From Acanthosepion pharaonis (lineage: Eukaryota; Mollusca; Cephalopoda; Sepiida; Sepiidae), in NCBI GenBank assembly GCA_903632075.3, contig CAHIKZ030004296.1, positions 1,678,501-1,742,500 on the forward strand: a DNA stretch of 64,000 bases, read 5' to 3'. Position numbers and translations under genes: made by a program. Under the pieces are notes generated by a model that was not told the origin of the DNA, searched no databases, and worked only from the letters and a program-made list of their open reading frames with translations. Below, in pieces: positions 44,722-55,414 of this stretch (position 1 is the stretch's first letter; each line of letters begins with the position of its first letter).

Positions 44722-44910
44722 TGCAATGAGGAAAGAGGGCTTAGAGAATTTGACACTTACACGAAATAATGAAGGTGAGACAGGCAGAGGGAAATAGTGA
44801 GTAACCAACATAATGAGCTCATGTAAAAGGACGGCAGGACAGGGACAGGGAGGAAGAGGAAGGGGAGCAAACATTGCCATGATTGTTTACATCCTGAAGA
44901 GACATGGCAC
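44722..44910 (+). mobile_element. LINE RT C-terminal fragment (family 2)
   Basis: The translation reads AMRKEGLENLTLTRNNEGET, then, after frame changes, SSCKRTAGQGQGG and finally the ILKRHGT-type end (about 44891-44911). It matches the HIMRKEGLGN...VLKGHGT block of the family. Confidence 0.75.
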
Positions 44911-45179
44911 ATAATGAAAAACAAAATAATAAATGCAAATGTCACTGTGTCACTGTGTCACACTTTTTCGACTTTACTGCTAGGGACCATAGCCCTACAT
45001 ATCGTACCATTTTGGAATCAGGCCGACTCAGTGAGTAAATTAAAAACAATCCAGGCTGGATCCGGACATGTAATCCTGAAATTCTGGATTCCCGAGTTTT
45101 CATTACTGCAATTGTTTTCAGCAATTTTTTTTTACGCGATTTTTTTGCAACAAATTTTTTTGCATCTGTCTATATTTCT

Positions 45180-45930
45180 GAGATAAGGTATTATGTACAC
45201 TATTTACATTATTCGGACTATTGTACAGCTGCAGAAAGAAATATAAAGGGGAGACAGGCCGTCCCCTTAAGGTAAGGCTTCAAGAACACCAGAAAGCTGT
45301 AACATGAGGGGAAGTAGAAAAATCAGGTGTGGCTGACCACATATGGAGAGAAAAGGGAGATCACCGCCCTCTGTGGGATCAGGTTGAGATCATAGACAAA
45401 GAACACCATTGGAAAATTTGTAAACTTAAGGAATCAGCACATATGCTAGGCCACAAAAACTCCTGAGCTGACCAAGCATAAAAATGAATACAATATGGGG
45501 ACCAGTAATAAGGAGTGCCAGAGAAAAATGATAATAACAACCGAAATTGCAATATGAGCTCTGGTAAAAAACATGAAATGATAACAGCAAAAATTGCAAT
45601 ATGTGCACTGGTAAAAAAAAAATGGTTGCTGAAGACATTAGGTTTATAATAACCAAAAATTCATACACAGATGTCTTCAAGGAGATGGCCCAGTAGATAA
45701 AGGCATTAGTTAGATCCAGTGGCAGGACCCAAAGAGTGTGAGTTCAATACCCGGTTATGACATCCTATTAGACATGGCACGTGGAACTTCAACAGTTTAT
45801 TCAGCGAGTGAAATAAAGGGTTCTGTTCAACATTCCAACCACCTGAAGAAGACTGGAGTGTACAATGGCTGAAACATTGTAATAAATATGGCGACAAAGA
45901 TGAAGACGATAGTCCGAATAATGTAAATTT
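45180..45930 (+). mobile_element. Penelope-like element: GIY-YIG endonuclease end, tRNA-like segment and tail
   Basis: It starts with a reverse-complement tail piece (45180-45225). From 45229 the + strand reads CRKKYKGETGRPLKVRLQEH, then QKAVT, a TGA (about 45304), GEVEKSGVADHIWREKGDH and LWDQVEIIDKEHHWKICKLK. This is the GIY-YIG endonuclease domain of Penelope-like retroelements, including the GETG-RPL-R-EH core. A tRNA-like segment lies at about 45685-45755 (GGCCCAGTAGATAAAGGC, GAGTTCAATACCC). The tail runs to about 45925 (CCTGAAGAAGACTGG...AATAAATATGGCG). Confidence 0.8.
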
Positions 45931-46669
45931 TTTCATATAATAACAACTTTTATAACTTGGAAATAAATTTGGGAATAATCAAAATTAATCGTAAAATCCA
46001 GCAAAAGTCACCCACGAATTAAAAATAATTGTTTGTATGGAAAGTAAGGACCTACATACATCAAATTGTCTTTAAATTAAGTGGAGGCAGAAGAATTATC
46101 ATTGAACTTTTAAAAGGTAAGCTTACATATTGATGGAATACTTAAATGCAGCCATCAATTTTGAATTCTTCTGTAGTTTATTGTTGCCTATCTCATCCAC
46201 TCCTCCCTACCTATTGTGATGATAGTCAAGAAAATGGTGACGTACCTCATCAAACCAAGCCACTGCTTGTATCCTAAGTCGGAAAACAAAGAAAGCATGC
46301 ATGTGACTCTTGTTTATATATGAGAACATCATGCAAATTTTTGGTCACACCTCAACCAATCATCGACTTCTCAACCTCGATATAAACAGGTGCTGCATGT
46401 GACCAGTGCATGGGTTGTACAAATTGTTATACGGCGTGAAGGAGGATTTGTTGAGACACGCAGCTGCCGTATTGAATTTTATCCCCTCAAAATTCTACTA
46501 CACTTCACAACTACAATCAACAAAAATTAAAAGTAACTTCAGTCGTCATCTATCACCTTGAATCCTGCCCTTTTTATTATCCTTTCTCCACAGTAACGTT
46601 TTCTGGAAAATCTGATACACACAGGTTGAACAGAGGAAAAGTGAGAAAAAGGAAAACAATACATGACAT
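45931..46669. other. Mostly unassigned; LTR-like segment 46217-46521 and a LINE tail piece 46500-46610
   Basis: 46217-46521 starts TGATGATAGTC, has a CGATATAAACAGG TATA-like box at about 46379, and ends ACAATCAACA, so a solo LTR is conceivable, but there is no partner or target duplication. 46500-46610 resembles the GTCGTCATCTATCACCTTGAATCC tail block of family-1 LINEs. Confidence 0.3.
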
Positions 46670-46998
46670 ACCTAGCAGGCTTAAGCAAGTGGATGACAGA
46701 ACATGGTCTGGGGGGTAGCAGAGGGAAGGAACTTGTTGAGAGCTGTAATGGATCACCTATGTCCTGAAAGGACATGGCACATAAAAAGAAAAAAAAGAAG
46801 TTTCGTTCTTGCTTTCCTGTCAACTATGATCTTCAAAAATTTAAATCCAATGTGAATCGTCATCTTCTGTCTCCTTGAATCCTGTTCTTTTTATTTTCCT
46901 TTTTCCTCAAGAAACATTTTCTCATTTTCCTTCACTCTATTATCTTTCATCCTCAGGAGCTCCTTTCTCACCTTGCTTGGGGTGAAATAATTTAAAAA
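46670..46998 (+). mobile_element. LINE fragments (family 2, then family 1)
   Basis: 46670-46785 reads LSKWMTEHGLGG-like residues and the end of the family-2 LINE (CCTGAAAGGACATGGCACAT). 46795-46998 is a family-1 3' end, with CTTCAAAAATTTAAATCC, AATCGTCATCTTCTGTCTCC and CTTGCTTGGGGTGAAATAAT. Confidence 0.65.
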
Positions 46999-47125
46999 CA
47001 CCGTAAAACATAGACTGAATCTGCAACATTTGCTGCTTGAACCATAGCACCTGTCTATGTGTAACTTGCAACAACTTTGAATTGACTTTCCAATTTGATC
47101 ATCAATATCAACTTGCTAATTTGAT

Positions 47126-47395
47126 TATGGAGGCATGGTGGAGTAATGGATAGTGGCTCGGATTGAGGAATTGGAGAGCCGAGTTCGAATTCCAGTCGAA
47201 TCGATTACATTCACTTATGTGCTAATAACCTTGGGAAAGGTATGAATCCTTTTCTTCTCTCTCCCCTCAGCTATGGGTAAATAGCAGGACAGACTGGGTT
47301 CTATAACCTTGGATGGTGATTGGTCTACTGCAGAAAGAAATGGCAACCTATTGAATCACTCATGGCAGATAACTGACTGAATTTTATTTTATACT
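47126..47395 (+). repeat. tRNA-derived SINE (family A), + strand copy
   Basis: The head GTGGAGTAATGGATAGTGGC (A box region) and GAGTTCGAATTCCAG (B box) lie about 40 bases apart. Then come CATTCACTTATGTGCTAATA, the CAGCTATGGGTAAATAGCAGG block, GACTGGGTTCTATAACC and AGAAAGAAATGGCAACC. The sequence resembles the tRNA-derived SINEs described from octopus (OK/OR type); that naming is from memory. Confidence 0.85.
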
Positions 47396-47782
47396 AATGT
47401 TTACCCAGTGCCATGCCTGAGAAGCACTCAAGGTAGAGGGTTTCTGTTAAAAGTATTATTATGGTTGAGTTATATAATATGGATTAAAGGGGATGTGGCA
47501 GGAAGTGAAGATTTTGATGATAAGGACGCTAGATAATGATTTACCTTAGACTTGAGGAAGTTATCGTTGTAGTGTTTAAGGATGCATCTAGACAGGTGTC
47601 TGTTTCTCAAAGTGGCAGTTCTTGGAGAAATGATCTCTATGTGAAAATTTCTCTTTACATTTAGAATAGGGGGTATGGGTGGTGGGTGTCAGTGATTTAA
47701 GCCCATGGAAGTAACATAGTGTCAGGTACTTACTAGAGCAGTACAAGTAACCAGTATGTACCTGATTCCTCCTGCTATCCTC

Positions 47783-48570
47783 TGTTATGTGCCATGCATG
47801 ATACATGCTTAAGTGATCATGTATCTTTTGACACATGACTGACGAGGCAGATTTTATTCATGCAGTTGGTTGCCATTTCTTTCTGCGGTACACCAGTTGC
47901 CATCAAAGGCTATATAACCAAATCTGTCCTGCTATTTACCCATAGCTGGAGGGGAGAAGAAGAGGATTCATACCTTTCCCAAGGGTATTAGCTCACAAGT
48001 GAATTTCACTCAGTTATGTGCCATACGTGATACACGCTTAGGAAATCATGTATATTTCAATACATGACTGACAAGGCAGATTTTTTTCCCCATGTAGATT
48101 GCCATTTCTTTCTGTGGTAGACCAGTTGCCATCCAAGGCTATAGAACCCGGTCTTTCCTGCTATTTATACCCTGCTATTGGGTAGAAGAAGAGGATTCAT
48201 ACTTTTTCCAAGGCTATTAGCACGTAAGTGAATTTCACTCAGTTATGTGCCATGCATGATACACACTTAGGCTATTATGTACCTTTCGATACATGACTGA
48301 CAAGGCAGATTTTTTTCCTACAGTAGGTTGCCATTTCTTTCTGCAGTAGACCAGTTGCCATCCAAGGCTACAGAACCCGGTCTGTCCTGCTATTTACTCA
48401 TAGCAAGAGGGAGAAGAAATGGATTCATACATTTCCCAAGGGTATTAGCATGTAAGTGAATGTAATGGATTCGACTGGAATTCGAACTCAGCTCTCCAAT
48501 TCTTCAATCTGAGCTGCTATGAATTACTCCACTCTGCATCTGCTATCCATTACTCCACCACTATGCCTCT
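47783..48570 (-). repeat. SINE family A with internal 229-bp tandem triplication
   Basis: Reverse-oriented. A unit that begins GTTATGTGCCATRCRTGATAC recurs at 47783, 48013 and 48242 (spacing 230 and 229). Each unit holds the ATGACTGACRAGGCAGATTT, GCCATTTCTTTCTG, GACCAGTTGCCATC and GGATTCATAC blocks. Only the last unit continues into the tRNA-like head (GGAATTCGAACTCAGCTCTC, about 48478-48498). The single head with three bodies suggests tandem duplication inside an inserted SINE. Confidence 0.85.
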
Positions 48571-48574
48571 GCCT

Positions 48575-48680
48575 CTACAAGAGCCAAATCAGATCCAAAA
48601 TGGAACATTGCTGCTATATATATGACAGGAGCTGCCAAGTCTTCACTAACCAACTTAATAATGTGTGGTTCTATGCCAAA
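48575..48680 (+). mobile_element. LINE RT fragment (family 1)
   Basis: The translation YKSQIRSKMEHCCYIYDRS corresponds to the LINE block usually reading YKSxIRPxMEYCCxIWAG, seen also near 24311. It lies between a SINE and exon 2 of the - strand gene. Confidence 0.7.
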
Positions 48681-48816
48681 CTCAAAAAAAGCTTAGTAAA
48701 TGAGTAATGAAAAGATCAGGACATGTTAGAATAGTTTAAATTATTTTGAATCTCAAGTGATAGATATATTACCAAAGCAATATAAACAAATTATAAAGAA
48801 CTATTGAGTTACTTAC

Positions 48817-48959
48817 TTTGAGTTGGTGTCAGAAATCTCTCTTTGATTGTCAAGATCTTCATTTCTTTGGGCCTCTGTCTTTTCCTGGGATTGTTGATTC
48901 GCATCATTTATATTTTCTGCAGGTGGTTCTTCTGCAACTGACGGCTTGTCAACTGTGGC
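48817..48959 (-). CDS. Unrecognised four-exon gene, exon 2
   Basis: 143 bp (47 codons plus 2 bases). It is open in phase 0 from GCC at 48959 and ends at a perfect GTAAGT donor (48816-48811). The reading starts ATVDKPSVAEEPPAEN and is rich in E, Q, D and N (NQQSQEKTEAQRNEDL). It is polar, with no hydrophobic core, and probably disordered. The weak point is the acceptor: AAAAG at 48960-48964 with no clear pyrimidine tract, so the start of this exon could be misplaced. Confidence 0.6.
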
Positions 48960-49268
48960 CTTTTCAATTTATATCAAGAGATTTATACATTGAGTTATAA
49001 TGAATCACAAATAATATAGTTCAAAATACTTATTTTATTTTATGCTAAGCTTTGAAGGTATTTGTTTGTGGGGGAAGTTTTAACTTTCAACTTTCATGAA
49101 TATTCTGAAGTTGAATCACCTTTAATTGAATAAAGGGATGTGTAAATGACAGCCCTCTTTCTTTGAACTGAAATTGGGACTTACAGAAAACCTGTTATTT
49201 CTTAGCAAAATAATAATCAAATAATAAGGACTTGGTTATAATGTTTTATAGACATATCATATTGCACC

Positions 49269-49272
<4 letters not shown>
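48960..49272. other. Intron 1 DNA, unassigned
   Basis: No feature was recognised. Confidence 0.4.

Positions 49273-49342
<70 letters not shown>
49273..49342. repeat. (TA)n microsatellite
   Basis: About 70 bases of alternating TA. The sequence 49343-49730 after it is unassigned. Confidence 0.95.
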
Positions 49343-49344
<2 letters not shown>

Positions 49345-49729
49345 TTTACACTTAACACACACATCCCTTCCCAGCAACCAATAAAACTGTCAAAATGACC
49401 AGGAAGGGAATTTTGTGAATCTCCCCAGCCTCTTTTTTAAAAGCAACTTGAAAGAGGATGTTTGACCAACACAAGAACCAACAAAATTTAACGATAAAAG
49501 AACATGAAAACTACAGATAAAGTTCACTTTCTTCAAAGACAGTCATTTACTCCTGTAGTTCACTGCTACTAACAAGCAGAAATTTTTTTCCCCTAAAAAT
49601 TTTTTTTCTCCTGATGATGGCCATACTGGGTAAAACTAGTCAAGGGACCTAATTGAAAAAATAAAACAAAAATATATTAATATACAATCCAGTATGACTG
49701 AAAATTTTAATATTTTTTATTGTTCAAAA

Positions 49730-49762
<33 letters not shown>

Positions 49763-49787
49763 CTATATTATATATATATATATATTA

Positions 49788-49990
49788 TTTATTAAAGACA
49801 TTTTTATGTTTAACGTTCTTTTTTATAGATACAAGTATTTAAGTAAATGCTCTGTTTATAATAAACAGTATTACATAACATTTACCGGCCTGAATGTTAT
49901 TTAATACTGTTTATTATAAACAGAGCATTTACTTAAATACTTGTATCTATAAAAAAAGAACGTTAAACATGAAAATGTCTTTAATAAATA
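49788..49990. repeat. Near-perfect palindrome, about 95-bp arms
   Basis: The arms (about 49788-49881 and 49893-49990) are complementary except for about two substitutions and one T-run length change. The loop is TACCGGCCTG. The outer ends (ATTTATTAAAGACATTTT / AAAATGTCTTTAATAAAT) are flanked by TA-rich microsatellites (49731-49787 and 50024-50052), so a TA target cannot be assigned. A MITE or foldback is likely; it would also fold as one long RNA hairpin. Confidence 0.9.
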
Positions 49991-50057
49991 AATTGTCGGA
50001 CTTTGTCCATTTATCTATATTACATATATATATTACATATATATATATATAATTACT

Positions 50058-50140
50058 ATGATTATTATTATTATCATTATTCCTCTCATAGGTAATTCTG
50101 TATTAGGACTATTATTATTATTATTATTATTATTATTAAA
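50058..50140. repeat. (ATT)n-rich microsatellite
   Basis: TTATTATTATTATC and a longer ATT run at about 50109-50138, adjoining the TA run at 50024-50052. Confidence 0.9.
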
Positions 50141-51011
50141 TTTCTTTTTTTATCATTATTACAAAGTTAAAAATAATACTATTATTACTTTTGAATCTTA
50201 TTTCATTTTGAAATACTTATCAATATTTTTAAGATTCAAAATTTAAAATTAAAAACTTTAGATTTTACTTAAAAACTTTTTACTCCTTAATTGTTATTCA
50301 TAATATTAATAATGTTAATAATAGTAATATTGTTTATTTATATTATATTCACATTATATTTATTTCCTAGTTTATTTTGTTGAAAAATTTTAAATGCTTA
50401 AATTAATGTCAAATGCCAACAGCAAAATAATCTGTTTTTTTAACCACAATATGCCCATGTATGTTAACTCACTCTTTTTCTTCCTTTTCTTTTCTTTTAT
50501 TCTTTACATATACTCTATATTTCCCTTTCTTTCTCAAACCCGTACTTCCACTTCTGCTTTCTTATATCTTTACTTCTCTTTTTTCTCTTTATCTCGTTTC
50601 CTGTGAGAAGACTTATTAAACAGGTCCTAATCCCCCTTTCTCTTAAATATCTTAATAAAAATAGATTTAAAATTATTCCTATCTCTCTTTCCGTCTCTAT
50701 TTTCAACCATGTTTGTTATACTCCTCCTCCTCCTCCTCTCTCTATATCACCTTACATCAACTTAAAACTACCCCTCAAAAGTGGATAAAAACTATATGTA
50801 AATTTAAAACATTTTTTTCACTCTTGGCTGTGCAGTCTGATGAAACAGGTAAAAAACATACACCTGAAGAAATAAATTATAACCAATGGACCCTTAAGGT
50901 TGTCTGTTTTCTATTTAAATTGAATTAATAATTGCTCTGATTTGACATTGAGCTCTCTGGATTACATCCTCCTTGGGATTATCCATATGGATTACCAAAC
51001 TTTTCATTATT

Positions 51012-51014
<3 letters not shown>
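50141..51014. other. Unassigned AT-rich DNA
   Basis: Short frames here show no recognisable motifs. A CTC run lies at 50723-50738. Confidence 0.4.
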
Positions 51015-51063
<49 letters not shown>

Positions 51064-51083
51064 TATAGATATATATATATATA
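51015..51083. repeat. (TA)n microsatellite with GATATA variants
   Basis: About 69 bases, interrupted by AGATATAGATA near 51061. Confidence 0.95.
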
Positions 51084-51254
51084 GTAGGTCAATAAGTCAC
51101 TGTAGTGTTTAATTGATGTGATTAATTTTTACGAGTGATTGAATCGTTAATAAAGGAGATTATGTTCAAATGAAAAAATGTGAGTCTATCAAAAAATTAG
51201 TTCAAAATTTGTTATACTCTGATCACACATGGAAATGTTTTTTTTCTTCTTTCC

Positions 51255-51430
51255 TCCTTTTAATCATTTATAAATAAAAGCCAATGTATGCAAGGGGGTT
51301 ACTAAGTGTGAGAGAATCTGGGAGAAAAAGAAAACATTATTAAGCAGAGAGAACAATAAAAGTACAGGAATTAAGAAAACAGAAGATAACATTTGACATT
51401 GCATTTAAGTTTTTAAAGGTCAAAGTTGAA
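51255..51430 (-). mobile_element. LINE 3' end fragment (family 1)
   Basis: TTTTAATCATTTATAAATAAA, GCAAGGGGGTTACTAAGTGTGAGAG, and GACATTGCATTTAAGTTTTT followed by GGTCAAAGTTGA match the family order. Truncated. Confidence 0.7.
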
Positions 51431-52688
51431 ATTAATAATTAATTAATTCATAATTTCGTAATTATTAATTTTCATCTGAAGATTGCCATAAAAACATGAA
51501 ACTCCAAACAGTGAAGGAGGTACATAGCAACACAAACTATTATAGTATTTAATAACAAAATTGAAGATTGTTATAACAGTATCAAATACCTTAAAACTAC
51601 AATAAACCACTAAGGATAACACTAAAATGTTTATATAAAGATAATATAACATAAGAAGAGGGATTATTGAGTGATTACTGAGTTATAAAGTTTAGAAAGA
51701 TTGTAAGGTTAATTCCTTAATATGCTTGCAATTTACTGTAGTTTCATATCTTTGATTTAATAATTTATTGGTATTCAAGAATTTAATTATTTCCATTTTC
51801 TCCTGTAGACAGAAAAAGCATGGTTCACTGATCTACAGATTCTAGCTTGTTTGAGAATTTTCCATTTAACTTTAGCTATTTTGTTTTCAGCTTTCAATTT
51901 TCAAAAATATTTAAAAAGTTAAGTCATATTTCATTTGTCAGCATTAGTAAAGGATGAGAGATGATTATACAAATGTTTCTTAAATATATTCATTGTACTC
52001 CCAATATATATTTCAGTAACCCATGGATTTTCTATTGATGAAATAGAGCACATATACATAAAGGATTTTGTTAAACACTTGTTAGATAAATTCTTGAATA
52101 GAAATAAATTATCATAAGAAATTTCTTATAAGAAAATCATCGAATAGCTCAATGTTTTCCTGCTTGTTTTGTAGAAATACCAGATTTTACAGAAATATTT
52201 GCTTTCACTGGTATACTTCTGCTTGCTTTGTGTGTGTTTTTGTTGATATACAGGTATTAGAATTTGCTTTTCTGCATGTATGGTATGGGACTTCATTTAC
52301 TAAGAAGTACTACATTTCTGTTTTTTTTACCTATTACCATATGTACCAGTGTTCACTGATACCAGTAGATTTCTTTGTAGCTATTATAAATTTACTGGAT
52401 GTGCAGATGTTGCTCCCTGAAAAACAACTAAAACAATTTTAGAAACAGATGCATGATGAAAATGTACTAAAATTCTTCTTTTCCCAAAAATATCCTGGTA
52501 ATTAAATGTTACCTCACTTCTATTAAAAAAAAAGTACCAGTCGTATAATTTGTGTTAATACTGCAAGTGTTTCTTCATGGTTAGTGAGGTCACATAAAGG
52601 TAAGGTTATAATTTTGATTTTTTTGGTTGTGATGTGTGAATTTTTTTTTCATAAATATTCCATGCCAAAATTTGTGTATCCAGTATGT
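51431..52688. other. Unassigned region
   Basis: A 96-codon + frame (52152-52442) is cysteine- and aromatic-rich by chance composition and shows no motif I recognise. Nothing else is supported. Confidence 0.35.

Positions 52689-52721
<33 letters not shown>
52689..52721. repeat. (TA)n microsatellite
   Basis: About 33 bases. A shorter ATATATATATAC run lies at about 52773-52788. Confidence 0.95.
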
Positions 52722-52722
<1 letters not shown>

Positions 52723-53528
52723 CCAAAAGGATAAATATAGGTAAATGTATGAGTGTGCGTTTGTATACAAATACATATATATATATACTTTATAGTGTAA
52801 GTAAAAACAGTGCTCAATGTTAATTAACAGAGCTATTGTATCGCAAAATACATTCGAATGCTTAAAGGTGGTCATCAGTGATGAAAGCCGTCAATCATCG
52901 CTGATTTTGGGGTTCTTATTCATCATATCAGCTCCGACAGCCACCCCCGACCTGTTATCTTATTCTACAGGTCGCCACCGTGTAAAGAATTATGCTAGTG
53001 CTCAGGACAGAATTTATATTTTCAGCTCTTAAAAAAAACAAAAAAAAACCATTGGAAGCATCCAAAATTGCTTGCTCTGTCCCAATTAAAATATTTTAAT
53101 GATACATTTAGCTGTTCACTAAAATGGGGGTGTCTTTTTCCTTATCTCCCTTCCTCCTTCTAAACTGAATTATATAAATTGCTTGCTTCGCACCAATTAA
53201 AAATGTAATCTTTTTCTCCAAAAATAACCTATACTACTCAAAAAAAAAAAACAAAAAAAAAATAACATTAATAATGTTTGAGGTGGTTAGGTTTTAACTT
53301 GTTAAAAGTTTTTATTATCGAATGGAATGGATTGATTTTACGTATTTACAGTTAAAATATATCAACGGTACCGGGAGGGACGGATGGAATATTGATTTGA
53401 GATAACTTATATGATACTACTATCGTATGAAAACGGGTGATTTCTAAATTATTAATTTAAAATAAATCGATTTATATCGTCCGGAGGCTAGAATTTTATA
53501 TTATTAAAAGAGCTATGTAATATATTTC

Positions 53529-53530
<2 letters not shown>
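52722..53530. other. Unassigned region with a small GC-rich hairpin
   Basis: CGACCTGT (52948-52955) pairs with ACAGGTCG (52967-52974) around an 11-base loop. The local sequence 52850-53010 is more GC-rich than its surroundings, but no gene or repeat family was recognised. Confidence 0.4.

Positions 53531-53606
<76 letters not shown>
53531..53606. repeat. (TA)n microsatellite
   Basis: About 76 bases of alternating TA, the longest such run in the window. Confidence 0.95.
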
Positions 53607-53613
<7 letters not shown>

Positions 53614-54039
53614 GTTGTGAAGTATGCTATATTTATGAGTAAAAGTTCTCAGTATCAGGGATAGAGTGTGTGTAAATATGTGGGATCACTGAAGTCAACT
53701 CTGAGTGGCGACAGTCTGTTTCCTGCTTGAGCACAATCTTCAGGCCATGTGTGCTGAGTGGTAGCTCAACTAATTATATATGCTGCTCAAGGTTGTGTAT
53801 TTCATTATCAGGATCATTAAATCATTTTCACACAAGGTATCAAGGTGATGTATTTCAGGTTTATTGTGTTAACAGTTATTGGATATGCAGAAATTATTAT
53901 ATTTTAAATTAAGTAAAATATTCTAAAGACTATTGAGTAGAAGTAATTATAGGTCAGAATGCAGTTATTTTATTTGTATTGCCTAGTGCCATTTGTTGAC
54001 TTTTAACTCATTATTTATTGCTTAGGGTATTTTGTATTA
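53607..54039. other. Unassigned DNA
   Basis: No feature was recognised. Confidence 0.4.
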
Positions 54040-54130
54040 ATTCATTAATTACTTGCTGTTGGTTATTACTATTAAATTTACTTAGTAGTGGCTCTGTTGC
54101 CTTACTTGGGGTGAAATGATTAAAACAAAA
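54040..54130 (+). mobile_element. LINE 3' end fragment (family 1)
   Basis: AGTAGTGGCTCTGTTGCCTTACTTGGGGTGAAATGATTAAAA at 54084-54125 is the family-1 3' terminus with its A-rich end. It lies 20 bp from the donor of exon 1 on the other strand. Confidence 0.65.
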
Positions 54131-54149
54131 CAAATAAAATAAAGCATAC

Positions 54150-54254
54150 CTCTCGCATTGCTGCTTCTTCCTTTTCTTTTTTCATTGCTTCAATTCTTTG
54201 GGCCAATGTCATCCCATTTCCTCCTACCTCTCGTTTCTTCTTTTTCTTGGGCAT
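54150..54254 (-). CDS. Unrecognised four-exon gene, exon 1 with start codon
   Basis: 35 codons from ATG (54254-54252) to a GAG-GTATGC donor (exon ends at 54150, phase 0). The product begins MPKKKKKREVGGNGMTLAQR and continues IEAMKKEKEEAAMRE: a lysine-rich start followed by a charged, likely helical or coiled-coil segment. CCAAAA-ATG is an acceptable start context. A TATTTCAG at about 54273-54280 just upstream could be an acceptor for a 5' UTR intron. Together with exons 2-4 this makes 199 residues across 29 kb. Confidence 0.7.
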
Positions 54255-54867
54255 TTTTGGATGTAATCAATGCTGAAATACATACGTTACTTGATAGATC
54301 AATATTAAATAAAAATATGATGTGGTATTGAAAAGTTCCTGTATTCTGCTTTCAATAGAAATATGCTGGCAACTCACATTTTTGGTACTCGGACAACTAA
54401 GTCAGTCTAGTAACAGACTTAGTGATATTTACTTTTGTTCAATTATGCTACTAGTGTTTTTTTTATTGGAACAAATTTCTTATCTTTATGATTGCTGTCA
54501 AATTCAAGCAATGTGCTTACATTATTGTTGTAACATACCTACGGATGATAATGGCTATGTCCCCATTCACATAAATACAGTAGTAAATACTGTATGTTGG
54601 TCTGCAGGTGGAGATTAATTGTGGAATTCTAGCAGTTGACCATTTCTTCTATGCGCCGCTGGTGAATCTTATATGTGTTGTTCGTGTCCTAAGTATTATC
54701 ATTCATTACCAACCTTCATTTGATTATTCTATTCAGTAATCTTCACTAGGTTATAACAATCATGTTTTGCAAGAAGCTTGGCTAATATGCTAGTAATCTG
54801 TTCAAGATGCTTCATCAGGCCTTCGACTAACATTCTTTAAGTTCAGTATAGATTCACACATGTTTCA
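54255..54867. other. Upstream flank of the - strand gene, unassigned
   Basis: No TATA box or CpG-rich promoter was seen. A 98-codon + frame (54322-54618) shows no recognised motif. Confidence 0.35.
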
Positions 54868-55225
54868 AAGTGTCTGTTCAAGATTATGAGCTGAAGTTTG
54901 TAGCATGCATAATGAGAAAAGAGGGCTTGGGGAATATAATCCTCACAGGACATATTAAAAGCAAGAGGCGCAGGGGAAAACAGCATGTTACCTACCTATT
55001 GAATAGCAGTATAGGTATTGAAAGGGATAGTAAGGAGACAAATATTACCACATGCAACTATGGGGAGCCATGACAGTCTACATTTTTAACATGTTCACTC
55101 TCACACAACTCAACATAGTGTTGTGGTATGGCTGCAAGGCTTACATGACACTCCAGTGGGTTGTTTTCTAATATCTTTTCTATGAGGATTATTGGGAGTG
55201 GGATGCTATGATTGATTACTATGAG
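54868..55225 (+). mobile_element. LINE RT C-terminal fragment (family 2)
   Basis: The frame reads VQDYELKFVACIMRKEGLGN, then TGHIKSKRRRGKQHVTYLLN, the conserved LINE region after RT (usually ..HIMRKEGLGN..LTGHIEGKRSRGRQR..YL..L). Similarity fades after about 55010 with frame changes. Confidence 0.85.
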
Positions 55226-55254
55226 ATTGTGGTACATCTAAACTACTTTTTTCA

Positions 55255-55320
55255 AGAAGAAGAAGGAGGAGAAGAAGGAGAATAATAATAATAATAATGA
55301 TGATGATGATGATGATGATG
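55255..55320 (+). repeat. Compound trinucleotide microsatellite
   Basis: (GAA/GGA)n, then (AAT)n at about 55281-55297, then (GAT)n at about 55298-55319. Confidence 0.95.
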
Positions 55321-55414
55321 TCTCCTCTGGCTCACAAAAAAATGTCTTCTTTTAATTTAGTTATGTTAAGATAAGATTTATGAAATTAAAAAGTAAAGTA
55401 ATTTCTACCGCCAT

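Noticed and set aside
45838..45905. Hammerhead-like CTGAAGA...GAAAC in the Penelope-like tail
   Set aside because: The core letters fit in several copies, but only about 2 bp of stem I can form and stem II needs an unpaired A. Kept as a similarity, not called a ribozyme.
47588..47836. Cys/His-containing - strand frame resembling a zinc finger
   Set aside because: The Cys and His spacing does not fit C2H2, and part of it lies in the SINE repeat.
49611..49640. CTGATGATGGCC...AAAAC, another hammerhead-like string
   Set aside because: GAAA is absent and no stem I can be formed.
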